Position numbers and translations under genes: made by a program. DNA of 64,000 bases from the NCBI RefSeq assembly GCF_013363995.1, contig NZ_JABWGO010000002.1, positions 310,001-374,000 on the forward strand. The letters run 5' to 3'. This DNA is from Nonomuraea rhodomycinica (GTDB lineage: Bacteria > Actinomycetota > Actinomycetes > Streptosporangiales > Streptosporangiaceae). Positions 51,385-63,679 of the stretch are shown here, piece after piece (the stretch's first letter is position 1; every line of letters begins with the position of its first letter). The notes beneath the pieces are model-generated. The model ran no database searches, was not told the DNA's origin, and was given only the letters and a program-made list of their open reading frames with translations.

Positions 51385-52283
51385 ACGCGGGCCCAGAACC
51401 CGTCGCGCAGCCACACCCTGGCCTCCGGGAAGGGGCGCAGCGAGTGGCCCAGCTCCTTCTCGGCCTCGATCAGCAGCTCCGTGTCGATGACCGTGGGCAG
51501 GATCGGCCCGGGCAGCAGGTCGCGGATGTTGTCGCGGCCCCGCGTGAGGATCCACTTCTGCGCCACGTGCTCGCCGACGTCCTCCACCCGCGGCCGGCTG
51601 GGCCCCAGCTTGGCGACCTGGCCGGGCTTGACCTGCGGCTTGCTGGGCGCCCGGCCGGCGAACACCTGCGCGGGCGACGGCGCGGCCACCGGCGGGGCGA
51701 CCGGGACGGGCTGCGGAGCACGGCTGAAAAAGGGCCTCAGGAAATCAGCGGAGATCACTTCGACGGTGTCGGACTCCCACACCAGCCGCTCGGCCTGGTT
51801 GGTGCCGTACGGCGGCTCGACGCCCCACAGGTGGATGCGCACGCCGTACGCCTGGGCGGCCTCCACGGCGGGCACCATGTCCTCGTCGCCGGCCAGCAGG
51901 ATCGTGTCGGTCACCGCGTGGTGGCGGGCCAGCGCCTCCAGGTCGCTCCTGATCTGCGCGTCGACGCCCTTCTGCTGGCCGCGGGCGTTGAGGTTGCCAA
52001 GCCGCACCTTCACCCAGGGCAGCTGGGCGATGACCCGCTGGTCGACGGTGGGCACGCGGTCACGGGCGGCGTCATACCAATAGATCCGCAGCAGCTCACC
52101 GGAAATGCGGGCCATCGCGTGTTTCTGCAGACTCTGGATCAGCTCGTCCGCGGCCACCCGGTATTCTTTGCGTTCCTTGGCCCCCAGCAGGACTTCACCC
52201 GCGGCGGCGTACAGATATCCGACATCCACGAGGACGGCGTACTTGGCCGCCACAGGATGCGGCATGAGGTCTGGGATGGCCAT
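51342..52283 (-). CDS. NYN-domain (PIN-like nuclease) protein
   Basis: A 313-residue protein. The NYN fold is visible as YAVLVDVGYLYAAAG (residues about 15-29, first catalytic Asp), QQKGVDAQIRSDLEALA (about 103-119) and TILLAGDEDMVPAVEAAQ (about 126-143), which supply the acidic triad. Then comes a Pro/Ala linker and a conserved C-terminal domain (about 235-313: VAQKWILTRGRDNIRDLLPG, shown by its extent). Family members are thought to be RNases. CTGGAGG precedes the ATG. Upstream, TATATAGTC on the minus strand (about 52317-52325) is a plausible -10. Confidence 0.87.
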   Translation of the reverse strand: MAIPDLMPHPVAAKYAVLVDVGYLYAAAGEVLLGAKERKEYRVAADELIQSLQKHAMARISGELLRIYWYDAARDRVPTVDQRVIAQLPWVKVRLGNLNARGQQKGVDAQIRSDLEALARHHAVTDTILLAGDEDMVPAVEAAQAYGVRIHLWGVEPPYGTNQAERLVWESDTVEVISADFLRPFFSRAPQPVPVAPPVAAPSPAQVFAGRAPSKPQVKPGQVAKLGPSRPRVEDVGEHVAQKWILTRGRDNIRDLLPGPILPTVIDTELLIEAEKELGHSLRPFPEARVWLRDGFWARVYREFDLGVGVSSK

Positions 52284-52391
52284 GATGTCCTCCAGGCCGC
52301 AGCGTTAGTTGATCGGCCGACTATATACTCCTGCTTTTTTCTAGATAGTCCCAAGTCCCTGGGGAGTTGACACCCGTTTCCTGGGATCTCG

Positions 52392-52592
52392 CTAGGGCAG
52401 GGCGCTCATCCGCCAAGCCGCCTTCCCCGGAGACAGAGGCTTACGCATGCTTCTAGCTGGGTTTCGCCACATTTGTGGAGCGGGGGCGGCGGCCGGTCGC
52501 GGGGGCGCCGCGCGGGTGGCCAGAACGGCCACGAGCGCGGCGATCTCCTCGGGCGTGGCGTCGCCCCGGACGATCCTGAGATGCGGCTTCAT
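52392..52592 (-). CDS. accE: Acyl-CoA carboxylase epsilon subunit
   Basis: A 66-residue protein. [20 protein letters not shown] with the following LVAVLA is the standard epsilon-subunit pattern (RIVRG.A.PEE.AAL), and the C-terminus contains the usual W-x-N/R-P-x-R-like [15 protein letters not shown] and WRMSALP endings. The epsilon subunit stabilises the actinobacterial alpha-beta carboxylase. ATG overlaps the accD stop (ATGA). The gene is small and easily overlooked. Confidence 0.92.
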   Translation of the reverse strand: MKPHLRIVRGDATPEEIAALVAVLATRAAPPRPAAAPAPQMWRNPARSMRKPLSPGKAAWRMSALP

Positions 52593-54172
52593 AGCGGGAT
52601 GTTCCCATGCTTCTTGGCGGGGAGCGAGGCACGCTTGTTGCGCAGCGCCCGCAGCGCCCGCACCACCTGGGCGCGGGTCTCCGACGGCTTGATCACGGCG
52701 TCCACGTAACCGCGCTCGGCCGCGATGTAGGGGTTGGCCAGCGTGTCCTCGTACTCCGTGACCAGCCGGGCCCGCTCGGAGTCGGGGTCCTCGGCCGCCG
52801 CCAGCTCGCGCCGGTAGAGGATGTTGACCGCGCCCTGGGCGCCCATCACCGCGATCTGCGCGGTCGGCCAGGCCAGGTTGATGTCCGCGCCGAGGTGCTT
52901 GGAGCCCATGACGTCGTACGCGCCGCCGTACGCCTTGCGGGTGATCACTGTGACGAGGGGGACGGTCGCCTCGGCGTAGGCGTAGAGGAGCTTCGCCCCG
53001 CGCCGGATGATTCCGTTCCATTCCTGATCTGTACCCGGGAGGAATCCCGGAACATCAACAAATGTCAGGATTGGGATATTGAATGCATCACATGTTCGTA
53101 TGAAACGGGCAGCCTTCTCGGAAGCGTCGATATCCAGACATCCGGCGAAATGTATGGGCTGGTTGGCCACCACGCCCACCGACTGCCCGTCCAGCCGGCC
53201 GTACCCGACCACGACGTTCGGCGCGAACAGCGCCTGGACCTCCAGGAACTCCCCGTCGTCCAGGACGCGCTCGATCACCCCGTGCATGTCGTACGGCTGG
53301 TTGGCCGAGTCGGGGATCAGCGTGTCGAGCTCCGGATCGGGCTCCAGGTCGGCCGCCGCCTCGTACACCGGAGCCTCGTCGAGGTTGTTCGAGGGCAGGT
53401 AGGACAGCAGCGCCTTGACGTACTCCAGCGCGTCGTCCTCGTCGGCGGCCTGGTAGTGGGCCACGCCCGACTTGGTGTTGTGCGTGTGCGCCCCGCCCAG
53501 CTCCTCGAACGTGACCTCCTCGCCCGTCACCGTCTTGATCACGTCCGGGCCGGTGATGAACATCTGCGAGGTCTGGTCCACCATGACGACGAAGTCCGTC
53601 AGCGCGGGGGAGTACACGTGGCCGCCTGCCGCGGCGCCCATGATCAGCGAGATCTGCGGGATCACGCCCGAGGCGTGCACGTTGCGCTTGAAGATCTCCG
53701 CGTACAGGCCCAGCGCGACCACGCCCTCCTGGATGCGCGCGCCGCCGCCCTCGTTGATGCCGATGATCGGGCAGCCCGTCTTCAGCGCCATGTCCAGCAC
53801 CTTGACGATCTTCTCGCCGTACACCTCGCCGAGCGAGCCGCCGAACACGGTCACGTCCTGCGAGAACACACAGACCTGGCGCCCGTCCACGGTGCCGTAG
53901 CCGGTGATCACGCCGTCGCCGTACGGCCTGCGCCGCTCCAGCCCGAACATCGTCGAGCGGTGCCGCGCGAACTCGTCGAACTCCACGAACGAGCCCTCGT
54001 CCAGCAGCGCCAGCACCCGCTCACGGGCCGTCATCTTGCCCCGCGCGTGCTGCTTGTCCACCGCCGCGGCCGAACCGGCGTGCACCGCCTCGTCCAGCCG
54101 CCGCTCCAGATCAGCGATCTTCCCCGCCGTGGTGTGGATGTCCGGCAGTTCTGGTATGGCGTCCGCAGTCAT
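52589..54172 (-). CDS. accD: Acyl-CoA (propionyl/acetyl-CoA) carboxylase beta subunit
   Basis: A 527-residue carboxyltransferase of the AccD/PccB family that transfers CO2 from biotin to acyl-CoA. The N-domain has [20 protein letters not shown] (about 45-64) and the oxyanion segment [12 protein letters not shown]. The C-domain has the glycine-rich GFLPGTDQE and the conserved [14 protein letters not shown] (about 420-433). The C-terminus [15 protein letters not shown] ending with KHGNIPL is canonical. ATG at 54172 has AGGAGGAGGG only at 15 bases distance, unusually far, and the divergent ABC gene starts 36 bases away, so the promoter is compact. The biotin-carrying alpha subunit is not in the window. 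Confidence 0.95.
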   Translation of the reverse strand: MTADAIPELPDIHTTAGKIADLERRLDEAVHAGSAAAVDKQHARGKMTARERVLALLDEGSFVEFDEFARHRSTMFGLERRRPYGDGVITGYGTVDGRQVCVFSQDVTVFGGSLGEVYGEKIVKVLDMALKTGCPIIGINEGGGARIQEGVVALGLYAEIFKRNVHASGVIPQISLIMGAAAGGHVYSPALTDFVVMVDQTSQMFITGPDVIKTVTGEEVTFEELGGAHTHNTKSGVAHYQAADEDDALEYVKALLSYLPSNNLDEAPVYEAAADLEPDPELDTLIPDSANQPYDMHGVIERVLDDGEFLEVQALFAPNVVVGYGRLDGQSVGVVANQPIHFAGCLDIDASEKAARFIRTCDAFNIPILTFVDVPGFLPGTDQEWNGIIRRGAKLLYAYAEATVPLVTVITRKAYGGAYDVMGSKHLGADINLAWPTAQIAVMGAQGAVNILYRRELAAAEDPDSERARLVTEYEDTLANPYIAAERGYVDAVIKPSETRAQVVRALRALRNKRASLPAKKHGNIPL

Positions 54173-54208
54173 GCGCGCAAGGGTAATCCCTCCTCCTAGA
54201 GTGGATCC

Positions 54209-55050
<842 letters not shown>

Positions 55051-55054
<4 letters not shown>

Positions 55055-56619
55055 TCGGCACGGCCGCGCTGTTCGCCCAGCTCAAGCTCCGCCTCATCGC
55101 CGGGGCCCTGCGCGGCGACCTCCAGCGCAAGCTCGGCTTCGGCTTCACCCTCGTCATGGCCGCCGGCATCGCCGTGCTTGGCTTCGGCCTCCTGACGCTC
55201 GTGCGCCTCGCGCCGCGCGACGTCGCCACCGACGTCGTCATCGTGGCCTACACCGCCATCCTGGTGGGCTGGCTGGTGGTGCCGCTGCTCGCGTTCGGGC
55301 TCGACGACACCCTCGACCCGGCGCGGCTGGCGCTGTTCCCGCTGCGCACGCGCGACCTCGCGACCGGCCTGCTCGCCGCGTCGGCCACCGGCGCCTGGCC
55401 GGTCGCCACGCTGGCCGTCGTCGCCGGCGCGCTGGCCGGCCTGGCAGACGGCCCGGGCGGCGTCCTGGTCGGGCTGGTGGCCGTGCTCCTGCAGTTCGCG
55501 CTCTGCCTGGTGCTGTCCCGGCTGGTCACGACCTCGCTGTCGGGCGCGCTGCGCACCCGGCGCGGCCGCGACCTGCTGGCCGTGGCCGCCCTGTTCGTGG
55601 TCCTGCTCGCCCAGCTGCCCAACCTGCTGCTCAACGCCAGTCTCGGCGACCCCGCCGCCATGCTGCGCGGCGCGGCGGGCGTCCTGAGGTGGACGCCGCC
55701 GGGCCTGCTGGCCCACGCGATGGCCGACGGCGGGCTCGCCGGCCTGGCCGAGGTGGCCGTCGTGGCGCTGCTCGTCGTGCTGGCCGCCTGGCTGTGGATC
55801 AAGGCGCTGAACCGGGCGCTGGTCACGCCGGACGCCTCCACCCAGGCCGCCTCCGTACGCGAGGGCGGCGGGCTGGCCGACCGGATCCTGCCCGACGGCC
55901 CGCTGGCGGCCGTCGTCGCCAAGGAGCTCAAGTACCTGCGGCGCGAGCCGCGCTTCCGCGTGCTGTGGTTCAGCGCGATCGCCGTGAGCGGCGTGATCGC
56001 GTTCTCGCTGAGCTCCAACACCCCCGGCGGGGCCGGCCCGTGGCTGCCCGTCGCGGTCACCTCGATGGCCGCCGTCATGATCGCGCTCCAGTCGGGCAAC
56101 CTCTTCGGCATCGACGGCCCGTCCCTGTGGATGAACGTCATGGCCATCGGCTCCGAGGAGGGCTTCCGCACCGACCTGGCCGGCCGCCACCTGGCGAGCG
56201 CCATCGCCGCGACGCCGCTGCTCGTCGTCGTCGCCGTGGCGGCGTCGCTGTTCACCGGCCATCCCGGGGCGATCGCGCCGGCCGTCCTCGCCGCGTGGGG
56301 AGCGCTCGGCGTCGGGCTCGGCGTCGGCGCGGTCACCAGCGTCACCATCCCGTACACGGTGCCCGAGCGCATGAACGCCTTCACCGGCGCCGCGCCCGGG
56401 CAGGGCGGCCAGGCGTTCGCCTCCGCCATGGGGGCGTTCGCCGGCATCTTCGCCCTGTCGCTGCCGCTCGCGATCCCGATCGCGCTGGGGCTCGGCTGGC
56501 TGTGCGCCGTCGCCCCGGTGTACGGCCTGCTGATCGAGACGCTCGGCCGCCGGCTGGGCGCGACCATCGGGTTCGCCCGCATGCCGGAGCTCGTGGCCGC
56601 CGTGTCACGCCCCTCCTGA
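55051..56619 (+). CDS. ABC transporter permease
   Basis: A 522-residue protein with about twelve hydrophobic segments in two halves, residues about 35-240 and 300-510. A charged loop with [20 protein letters not shown] (about 285-304) lies between them, a motif common to permeases paired with Nat-type ATPases. The GTG start follows AGGAGGAGG inside the ATPase gene and overlaps its stop. The substrate is unknown. Confidence 0.87.
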
Positions 56620-56699
56620 ACCCCCACCTCAGCAGTGGTCTAGTCCATTTGGTGAGACCGGACTACGGCCTCCGACGGCGACTGGATACCCTTCGAGAC

Positions 56700-59321
<2,622 letters not shown>

Positions 59322-59330
59322 GCCGCGGAG

Positions 59331-59366
59331 CTTCCGGTGGGCGGTCCATGAGCCGCTCACCGGAAG
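59331..59366 (+). terminator. rho-independent-like hairpin after ppc
   Basis: CTTCCGGTG and CACCGGAAG are perfect 9-bp arms with an inner GCGG/CCGC pairing around a small loop. GGTCTTGTTC follows. It begins 9 bases after the ppc stop and could also serve the convergent ArsR gene ending at 59446. Confidence 0.75.
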
Positions 59367-59445
59367 GGTCTTGTTCACCTGGCGTGCGCACGAGCCGGCG
59401 TGCCGGGACGCCAGGACCGGGCGGCGGGTGCCGGGGAGCCCGGGT

Positions 59446-59796
59446 CTACGACGCCTCGACAGCGCCGGTGGCCGTGGTGTCGCGTGCCCGGCGCTGCGCG
59501 CCCAGCACGGAGTCGAGCAGGCCGGGGAACAGCGCGTCGAGGTCCTCTCGCCGCAGGCGTACCAGCCGGGACCGGCCCTGCACCTTCGTCCAGGTCACGC
59601 CGGCCTCGCGCAGCACCCGGTAGTGGTGCGACAGCGTCGTCTGGTGCACGTCGATCTCGGCGCCGATCGCGTTGCAGAAGTCCTCGCCCATCTCGTCGAG
59701 CCGCAGGACGAGGTCCAGCCGCACCGGATCGGCCAGAGCGCGCAGCACCTCCACCAGCCGGATGGCCTCGGTCGCCGGCTGTGACACCTCACGCAT
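59446..59796 (-). CDS. ArsR-family regulator
   Basis: A 116-residue winged-helix regulator. LVEVLRALADPVRLDLVLRL (residues about 14-33) is the start of the ArsR fold. IDVHQTTLSHHYRVLREAGV (about 48-67) is the recognition helix with a His-rich segment, and VQGRSRLVRLRREDLDALFP the wing. GACFC-type metal cysteines are absent; a single Cys (DFCNAIG) lies before the recognition helix. It is divergent from an MFS gene with an inverted repeat between the two. Confidence 0.9.
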   Translation of the reverse strand: MREVSQPATEAIRLVEVLRALADPVRLDLVLRLDEMGEDFCNAIGAEIDVHQTTLSHHYRVLREAGVTWTKVQGRSRLVRLRREDLDALFPGLLDSVLGAQRRARDTTATGAVEAS

Positions 59797-59837
59797 CGCC
59801 GCCCCCTGTGTTCCGCACGCCTGCCACGCTACCAACT

Positions 59838-59863
59838 CATGGATATATGGACAAGCATCCATG
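59838..59863. promoter_or_regulatory. CATGGAT inverted repeat, candidate ArsR operator
   Basis: CATGGAT and ATCCATG are perfect 7-bp arms around 12 bases (ATATGGACAAGC) in the gap between the divergent ArsR and MFS genes. The AT-rich surroundings and the position close to both starts fit an ArsR operator. Confidence 0.63.
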
Positions 59864-59922
59864 TATTGCCTAGGGTTCCCCTCGGCACGTCCGAGGTTCC
59901 TCCCGAAAGGTGGCAGCACCCG

Positions 59923-61134
59923 GTGTTGAGACGACTTCTTCCCCTGGCCCTGGCGACCTTCGCCGTCGGCACCGACAGCTACGTCATCGCGGGCCTGCTC
60001 CCGGCCATCGCCACCGACCTGGGGGTCTCCACTCCCGCCGCCGGGCAGTTGGTGACGGTGTTCGCCCTGGTGATGGCCCTGTCGGCACCCGTCATGGGCG
60101 CGCTCACCAGTGGACTGGACAGGCGGACCGCGCTGCTGATCGCGTTGGGCGTCTTCGTGGCCGGCAACGCCGTCACCGCCCTGGGCACCGGTTACGCGTT
60201 GGTGATGATCGCCCGCATGGTCACCGCGGTCGGGGCCGGAATGATCAACTCCGCCGCCTCCAGCACCGCGGGGGCCATCGCACCCCCCGAACGCCGAGGC
60301 AGGGCCCTGGCCTTCGTGATGGGCGGCCTCACGCTGGCGACGGCGTCGGGTCTTCCGCTCGGCACGCTGATCGGCCGTACCGACTGGCACATCACCCTGT
60401 GGGCCGTCGCCGGGATCGGCCTCGTCGCCGCCCTCGGGATCGCCGCCGGCCTGCCCAGGGTGACGCTCCCCGCCGCCTCGCTGGGCGACCGGCTGCGCCC
60501 GCTCAGGCAGGGCCGGGTCCTGGCGCTGCTGGCCGTCACCATGCTGGTCTTCCTCGGCGCCTACACCCTCTACACCTACATCGGCCCGGCCCTGCGGGAC
60601 GCGACCGGCGGCTCCGAATCGCTGCTCGCCGTCATCCTGCTGGCGTGGGGAATCGGCGTCCTGGCCGGTAACGTCGTCGCCGGCCGGCTGGTCGACCGGC
60701 ACGACCCCGCACGCGTGCTGACCGGCCCTCTCGCCGTCGCCGCAGTCGCCCTTGCCCTCACCTCGGTGGCGACCGCCACGCTCGTGTCCACCCTGGCGTG
60801 GGCCGCGATCTGGGGCGTGGCCCTCGGCGTCGTCGTCGTGCCCCAGCAGCACCGGCTCATCGCTCTCAGCCCGGCCGCGGCACCGGTTCTGCTCGGCCTC
60901 AACTCCTCGGCCATCTACGCCGGGATGGCTCTCGGTGGCGGCCTGGGCGGACTGGTCCAGGAGTGGTTCGCCATCGTTCCCGCCGCGCTGGGGCTGCCGG
61001 CCGCCGGTGTCACTGCCTTGGCGCTGCTCCACCACCTGGCAACCGCACGCCGCCGTTCGCCCGCGGCCCCTCCGTCCGGAGGGGCCGCGGGCTCGCTTCC
61101 GGCCGCTCCGGGAAGCGGCGGCTACCTCACGTGA
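59923..61134 (+). CDS. MFS transporter (DHA1 drug efflux type)
   Basis: A 403-residue transporter. It begins LRRLLPLALATFAVGTDSYV and has twelve segments, with ALTSGLDRRTALLIALGVF as motif A and GLPLGTLIGR-like motif C. I chose the GTG at 59923, which follows AAAGGTGG and opens directly with the first membrane segment. An ATG at 59839 would lie inside the putative operator and add 28 unconserved residues. It is probably repressed by the divergent ArsR protein. It is convergent with the epoxide hydrolase gene, 11 bases away. Confidence 0.9.
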   Translation: MLRRLLPLALATFAVGTDSYVIAGLLPAIATDLGVSTPAAGQLVTVFALVMALSAPVMGALTSGLDRRTALLIALGVFVAGNAVTALGTGYALVMIARMVTAVGAGMINSAASSTAGAIAPPERRGRALAFVMGGLTLATASGLPLGTLIGRTDWHITLWAVAGIGLVAALGIAAGLPRVTLPAASLGDRLRPLRQGRVLALLAVTMLVFLGAYTLYTYIGPALRDATGGSESLLAVILLAWGIGVLAGNVVAGRLVDRHDPARVLTGPLAVAAVALALTSVATATLVSTLAWAAIWGVALGVVVVPQQHRLIALSPAAAPVLLGLNSSAIYAGMALGGGLGGLVQEWFAIVPAALGLPAAGVTALALLHHLATARRRSPAAPPSGGAAGSLPAAPGSGGYLT

Positions 61135-61145
61135 CGACCCACCGC

Positions 61146-62255
61146 TCAGCTCAGGCCGGCGAAGAAGGCGTGGACGTCGGAGGTGAGGGCCTCCGTGGCG
61201 GTGTGGGCGGTGTAGTGGCCGTGTGCCGGGGCCGGCAGCGTCTTCCACGAGACGATCCCCGCGTGGTCGCGCTCGGCGAAGGCGCGGATCGACTTGAAGT
61301 CGCCCTCGGCCATGGCCAGCGCCATCGGCACCGTCGTCGGCTCCTTGGCGGCCTGCTCGCCGCTCTGCTGGGCGCGGGCGTTCTCCCAGTACAGGCGCAG
61401 CGCCGAGCCGGCCGTGCCGGTGAACCAGTGGATGGCGGCGTTCAGCAGCACGAAGTCGTCGTCGAGGTCCTCGTCGAAGAGCTGGGCCAGCCAGCCGACC
61501 AGGCCGGCGGGCGAGTCGGCGATGGCGTGGGCGAGCGTCTGCGGCTGCTGCGAGTGCAGCACGTTGAAGGCGCCCTTCTCCTTCCAGAACCAGTCGAGCA
61601 CGGCCAGTCCCTGCTGGTCCTCCTCGCTCAGCCCGGCGAACTCGGCCGGGTCGCCCGACGGGAACGAGAAGATCTGCGTCACGTGCACGCCCACGACGTG
61701 GTCCGGGGCGACGCGGGCCAGCTCGGGGGAGATCATGGAGCCGGCGTCGTTGCCGACCGCGCCGTAGCGGTCGTAGCCGAGGCGGGCCATGAGCTCCGCC
61801 CACGCGCGGGCGATGCGGACGTTGTCCCAGCCGGTCTCGGTGGTCGGGCCGGAGAAGCCGAAGCCGGGCAGCGACGGGATGACCAGGTGGTGGTGGCGCG
61901 ACAGCGGCTCGACGGCGTCGAGGTACTCGGCGATCGAGCCGGGCCAGCCGTGGGTGAGGATCAGCGGCAGGGCGTCCGGGTCGGCGGAGCGGACGTGGAG
62001 GAAGTGGATCCGCTGGCCGTCGATCTCGGTGGTGAACTGCGGGAAGGCGTTGAGGCGGGCCTCCTGGGCGCGCCAGTCGAAGCCGGTGCGCCAGCGGGTG
62101 ACGAGCCGCCGCACGCGCTCGACGCCGACGCCCTGGTCGACACCGGGGATCTCGTCGGCGAAGCGGGTCAGCGCGAGGCGGGTCTGCAGGTCATCGAGCT
62201 CGGCCTGGGGGATCTCGACGCGGAAGGGGCGGATCTCGGCGCTGATGGCGGTCAT
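61146..62255 (-). CDS. Epoxide hydrolase (alpha/beta hydrolase with EHN domain)
   Basis: A 369-residue enzyme. The epoxide hydrolase N-terminal domain (RPFRVEIPQAELDDLQTRLA, residues about 9-28, ends WRAQEARLNAFPQF) is followed by the alpha/beta fold with oxyanion HGWPGS (about residues 102-107). The nucleophile elbow is GNDAG (Asp near 173), and the C-terminal catalytic His lies in APAHGHYTA near 350. It opens epoxides to diols, probably in detoxification or secondary metabolism. AGAGGTG precedes the ATG. Two copies of an operator-like element lie just upstream. Confidence 0.92.
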   Translation of the reverse strand: MTAISAEIRPFRVEIPQAELDDLQTRLALTRFADEIPGVDQGVGVERVRRLVTRWRTGFDWRAQEARLNAFPQFTTEIDGQRIHFLHVRSADPDALPLILTHGWPGSIAEYLDAVEPLSRHHHLVIPSLPGFGFSGPTTETGWDNVRIARAWAELMARLGYDRYGAVGNDAGSMISPELARVAPDHVVGVHVTQIFSFPSGDPAEFAGLSEEDQQGLAVLDWFWKEKGAFNVLHSQQPQTLAHAIADSPAGLVGWLAQLFDEDLDDDFVLLNAAIHWFTGTAGSALRLYWENARAQQSGEQAAKEPTTVPMALAMAEGDFKSIRAFAERDHAGIVSWKTLPAPAHGHYTAHTATEALTSDVHAFFAGLS

Positions 62256-62274
62256 GCTGACACCTCTTTGAAAG

Positions 62275-62328
62275 GAACGGAACGCTTTGTTCTGTCTCCA
62301 GAATAGCAGAACGGAATGGTTTGTTCCA
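62275..62328. promoter_or_regulatory. two direct copies of a GAAC..GTTC operator-like element
   Basis: GAACGGAACGCTTTGTTCTG (62275-62294) and GAACGGAATGGTTTGTTCCA (62309-62328) match at 15 of 20 positions, 34 bases apart. Each contains an inverted GGAA/TTCY core, as in TetR-family operators. They lie directly before the epoxide hydrolase gene; no candidate regulator is adjacent within the window. Confidence 0.62.
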
Positions 62329-62346
62329 CTAGTTGAGGGCGACAGG

Positions 62347-62811
62347 TCAGGGGATGACGTCGGCCACGATCCTGGCGGTGCCCTTCCGGCAGGTGGAGAG
62401 CCGGCCGCTGACGTTCGCCTGGGCGGCCGAGTTGCTGGCGCACAGCCACCCGCCCACGGTCGCCACCCCGGCGCTGCCCTGCTTGGGGGTCTGGCTCCGG
62501 TAGTACGTACGGAAGGTCCGCAGCGCCTCACCGCAGGCGGCGCGGCCCGCGGAGATCGCGACCGCGGCCATGGGGCCGTCGCCGGGCGGCTGGATCTCAC
62601 CGCACACGGTGCCGGGCCCGGCCAGTGAGGGCCTGGGGGAGGGCCGCCGCGTCGGCGGCCCGGCCGGGGAGGCGGCCGGCGCCGACGCGGCGGGCGCGGA
62701 CGGCGCCGACGTGGCGGGCGAGGACGGCGCCGCCTGCGGCTCCGGCCGGTTGGCGCAGCCGGTCAGGCACAGCAGCACGGCAGAGGTACAGGCGACGAGA
62801 CGGGAACGCAC
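62347..62811 (-). CDS. Small lipoprotein, function unknown
   Basis: A 154-residue protein. The signal peptide (MRSRLVACTSAVLLCLTGC) ends in the lipobox LTGC. A Pro/Ala/Ser linker (residues about 25-62) follows. The ~90-residue domain has four cysteines (TVCGEI, AACGEA, WLCASN, STCRKG), probably two disulphides. I do not recognise the family. It lies between the epoxide hydrolase and fdhD on the same strand, 28 bases after the fdhD end, so it may share the fdhD transcript. Confidence 0.78.
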   Translation of the reverse strand: MRSRLVACTSAVLLCLTGCANRPEPQAAPSSPATSAPSAPAASAPAASPAGPPTRRPSPRPSLAGPGTVCGEIQPPGDGPMAAVAISAGRAACGEALRTFRTYYRSQTPKQGSAGVATVGGWLCASNSAAQANVSGRLSTCRKGTARIVADVIP

Positions 62812-62839
62812 AGCGAGAACTCCACGGATTCGAGGGATG

Positions 62840-63679
62840 TCAGGCGCGGACGCGCTCGTGCCCCGCGTAGACGTTGCAGCGCTCCCCGCGCAGGAAGCCC
62901 ACCAACGTCATCCCGAACTCCCGGGCCACGTCCACGGCCAGCGACGACGGCGCGGACACCGCGCACACCACCGGCACCCCGGCCGCCAGCGCCTTCTGCA
63001 TGATCTCGTAGCTGGCCCGGCCGCTGACCATGAGCACGTGCCGGTCCAGCGGCAGCCGCCCGGCGAGCGCCGCCCAGCCGGTCAGCTTGTCCACGGCGTT
63101 GTGCCGCCCCACGTCCTCCCGTACGGCCAGCGCCTCGCCCTCCGGGGTGAACAGGCCGGCCGCGTGCAGCCCGCCCGTCTTGCCGAAGACGCCCTGCGCC
63201 GCGCGCAGCCGGTCCGGCAGCCCGTACAGCACCTCGGGCGTCAGCTCCACGTCACCGGACGGCACGGGACGGCAGCGGTCGCGCAGCACGTCCAGGCTGG
63301 CCGAACCGCACACGCCGCACGCGCTGGAGGTCAGGAAGTGGCGATCCAGCGCCGGCAGGTCGGGGATCGGGCCGCGCAGCCGCACGGTGACCGTGTTGTA
63401 GCGGGCCTCGGGCGGCACGTCCTCGTCGGTGCAGTAGCCGATGGCCGCGATGCGGCCCGGCGTCACCAGGCCCTCCGCGTGCAGGAACCCGGCCGCCAGC
63501 TCGAAGTCGTGGCCCGGCGTCCGCATGGTGATCGCGACCGTCCGGCGAGCCCCGTCGAGCGAGGTCAGCCGGATCTCCAGCGGCTCCTCGGTGGCCAGGT
63601 CGTCGCGGCGGTCACGGGCGCTCGCGCCGGTCAGCTCCCGGACGCGGACGCGGGCCGTGGGCCCGGGGCGCTCGCTCAT
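62840..63679 (-). CDS. fdhD: FdhD, sulfurtransferase for formate-dehydrogenase-type molybdoenzymes
   Basis: A 279-residue protein that passes sulphur to the Mo-bisPGD cofactor of formate dehydrogenase family enzymes. The CGVCG motif (Cys121, Cys124) is the sulphur-transfer site. EEPLEIRL (31-38), TPGHDFELAAGFLHAEG (54-70) and the GRHNAVDKLTG and SGRASYEIMQKA stretches are family-specific. The stop of the upstream oxidoreductase overlaps its ATG (ATGA), so it is coupled to its likely client enzyme. Confidence 0.95.
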   Translation of the reverse strand: MSERPGPTARVRVRELTGASARDRRDDLATEEPLEIRLTSLDGARRTVAITMRTPGHDFELAAGFLHAEGLVTPGRIAAIGYCTDEDVPPEARYNTVTVRLRGPIPDLPALDRHFLTSSACGVCGSASLDVLRDRCRPVPSGDVELTPEVLYGLPDRLRAAQGVFGKTGGLHAAGLFTPEGEALAVREDVGRHNAVDKLTGWAALAGRLPLDRHVLMVSGRASYEIMQKALAAGVPVVCAVSAPSSLAVDVAREFGMTLVGFLRGERCNVYAGHERVRA

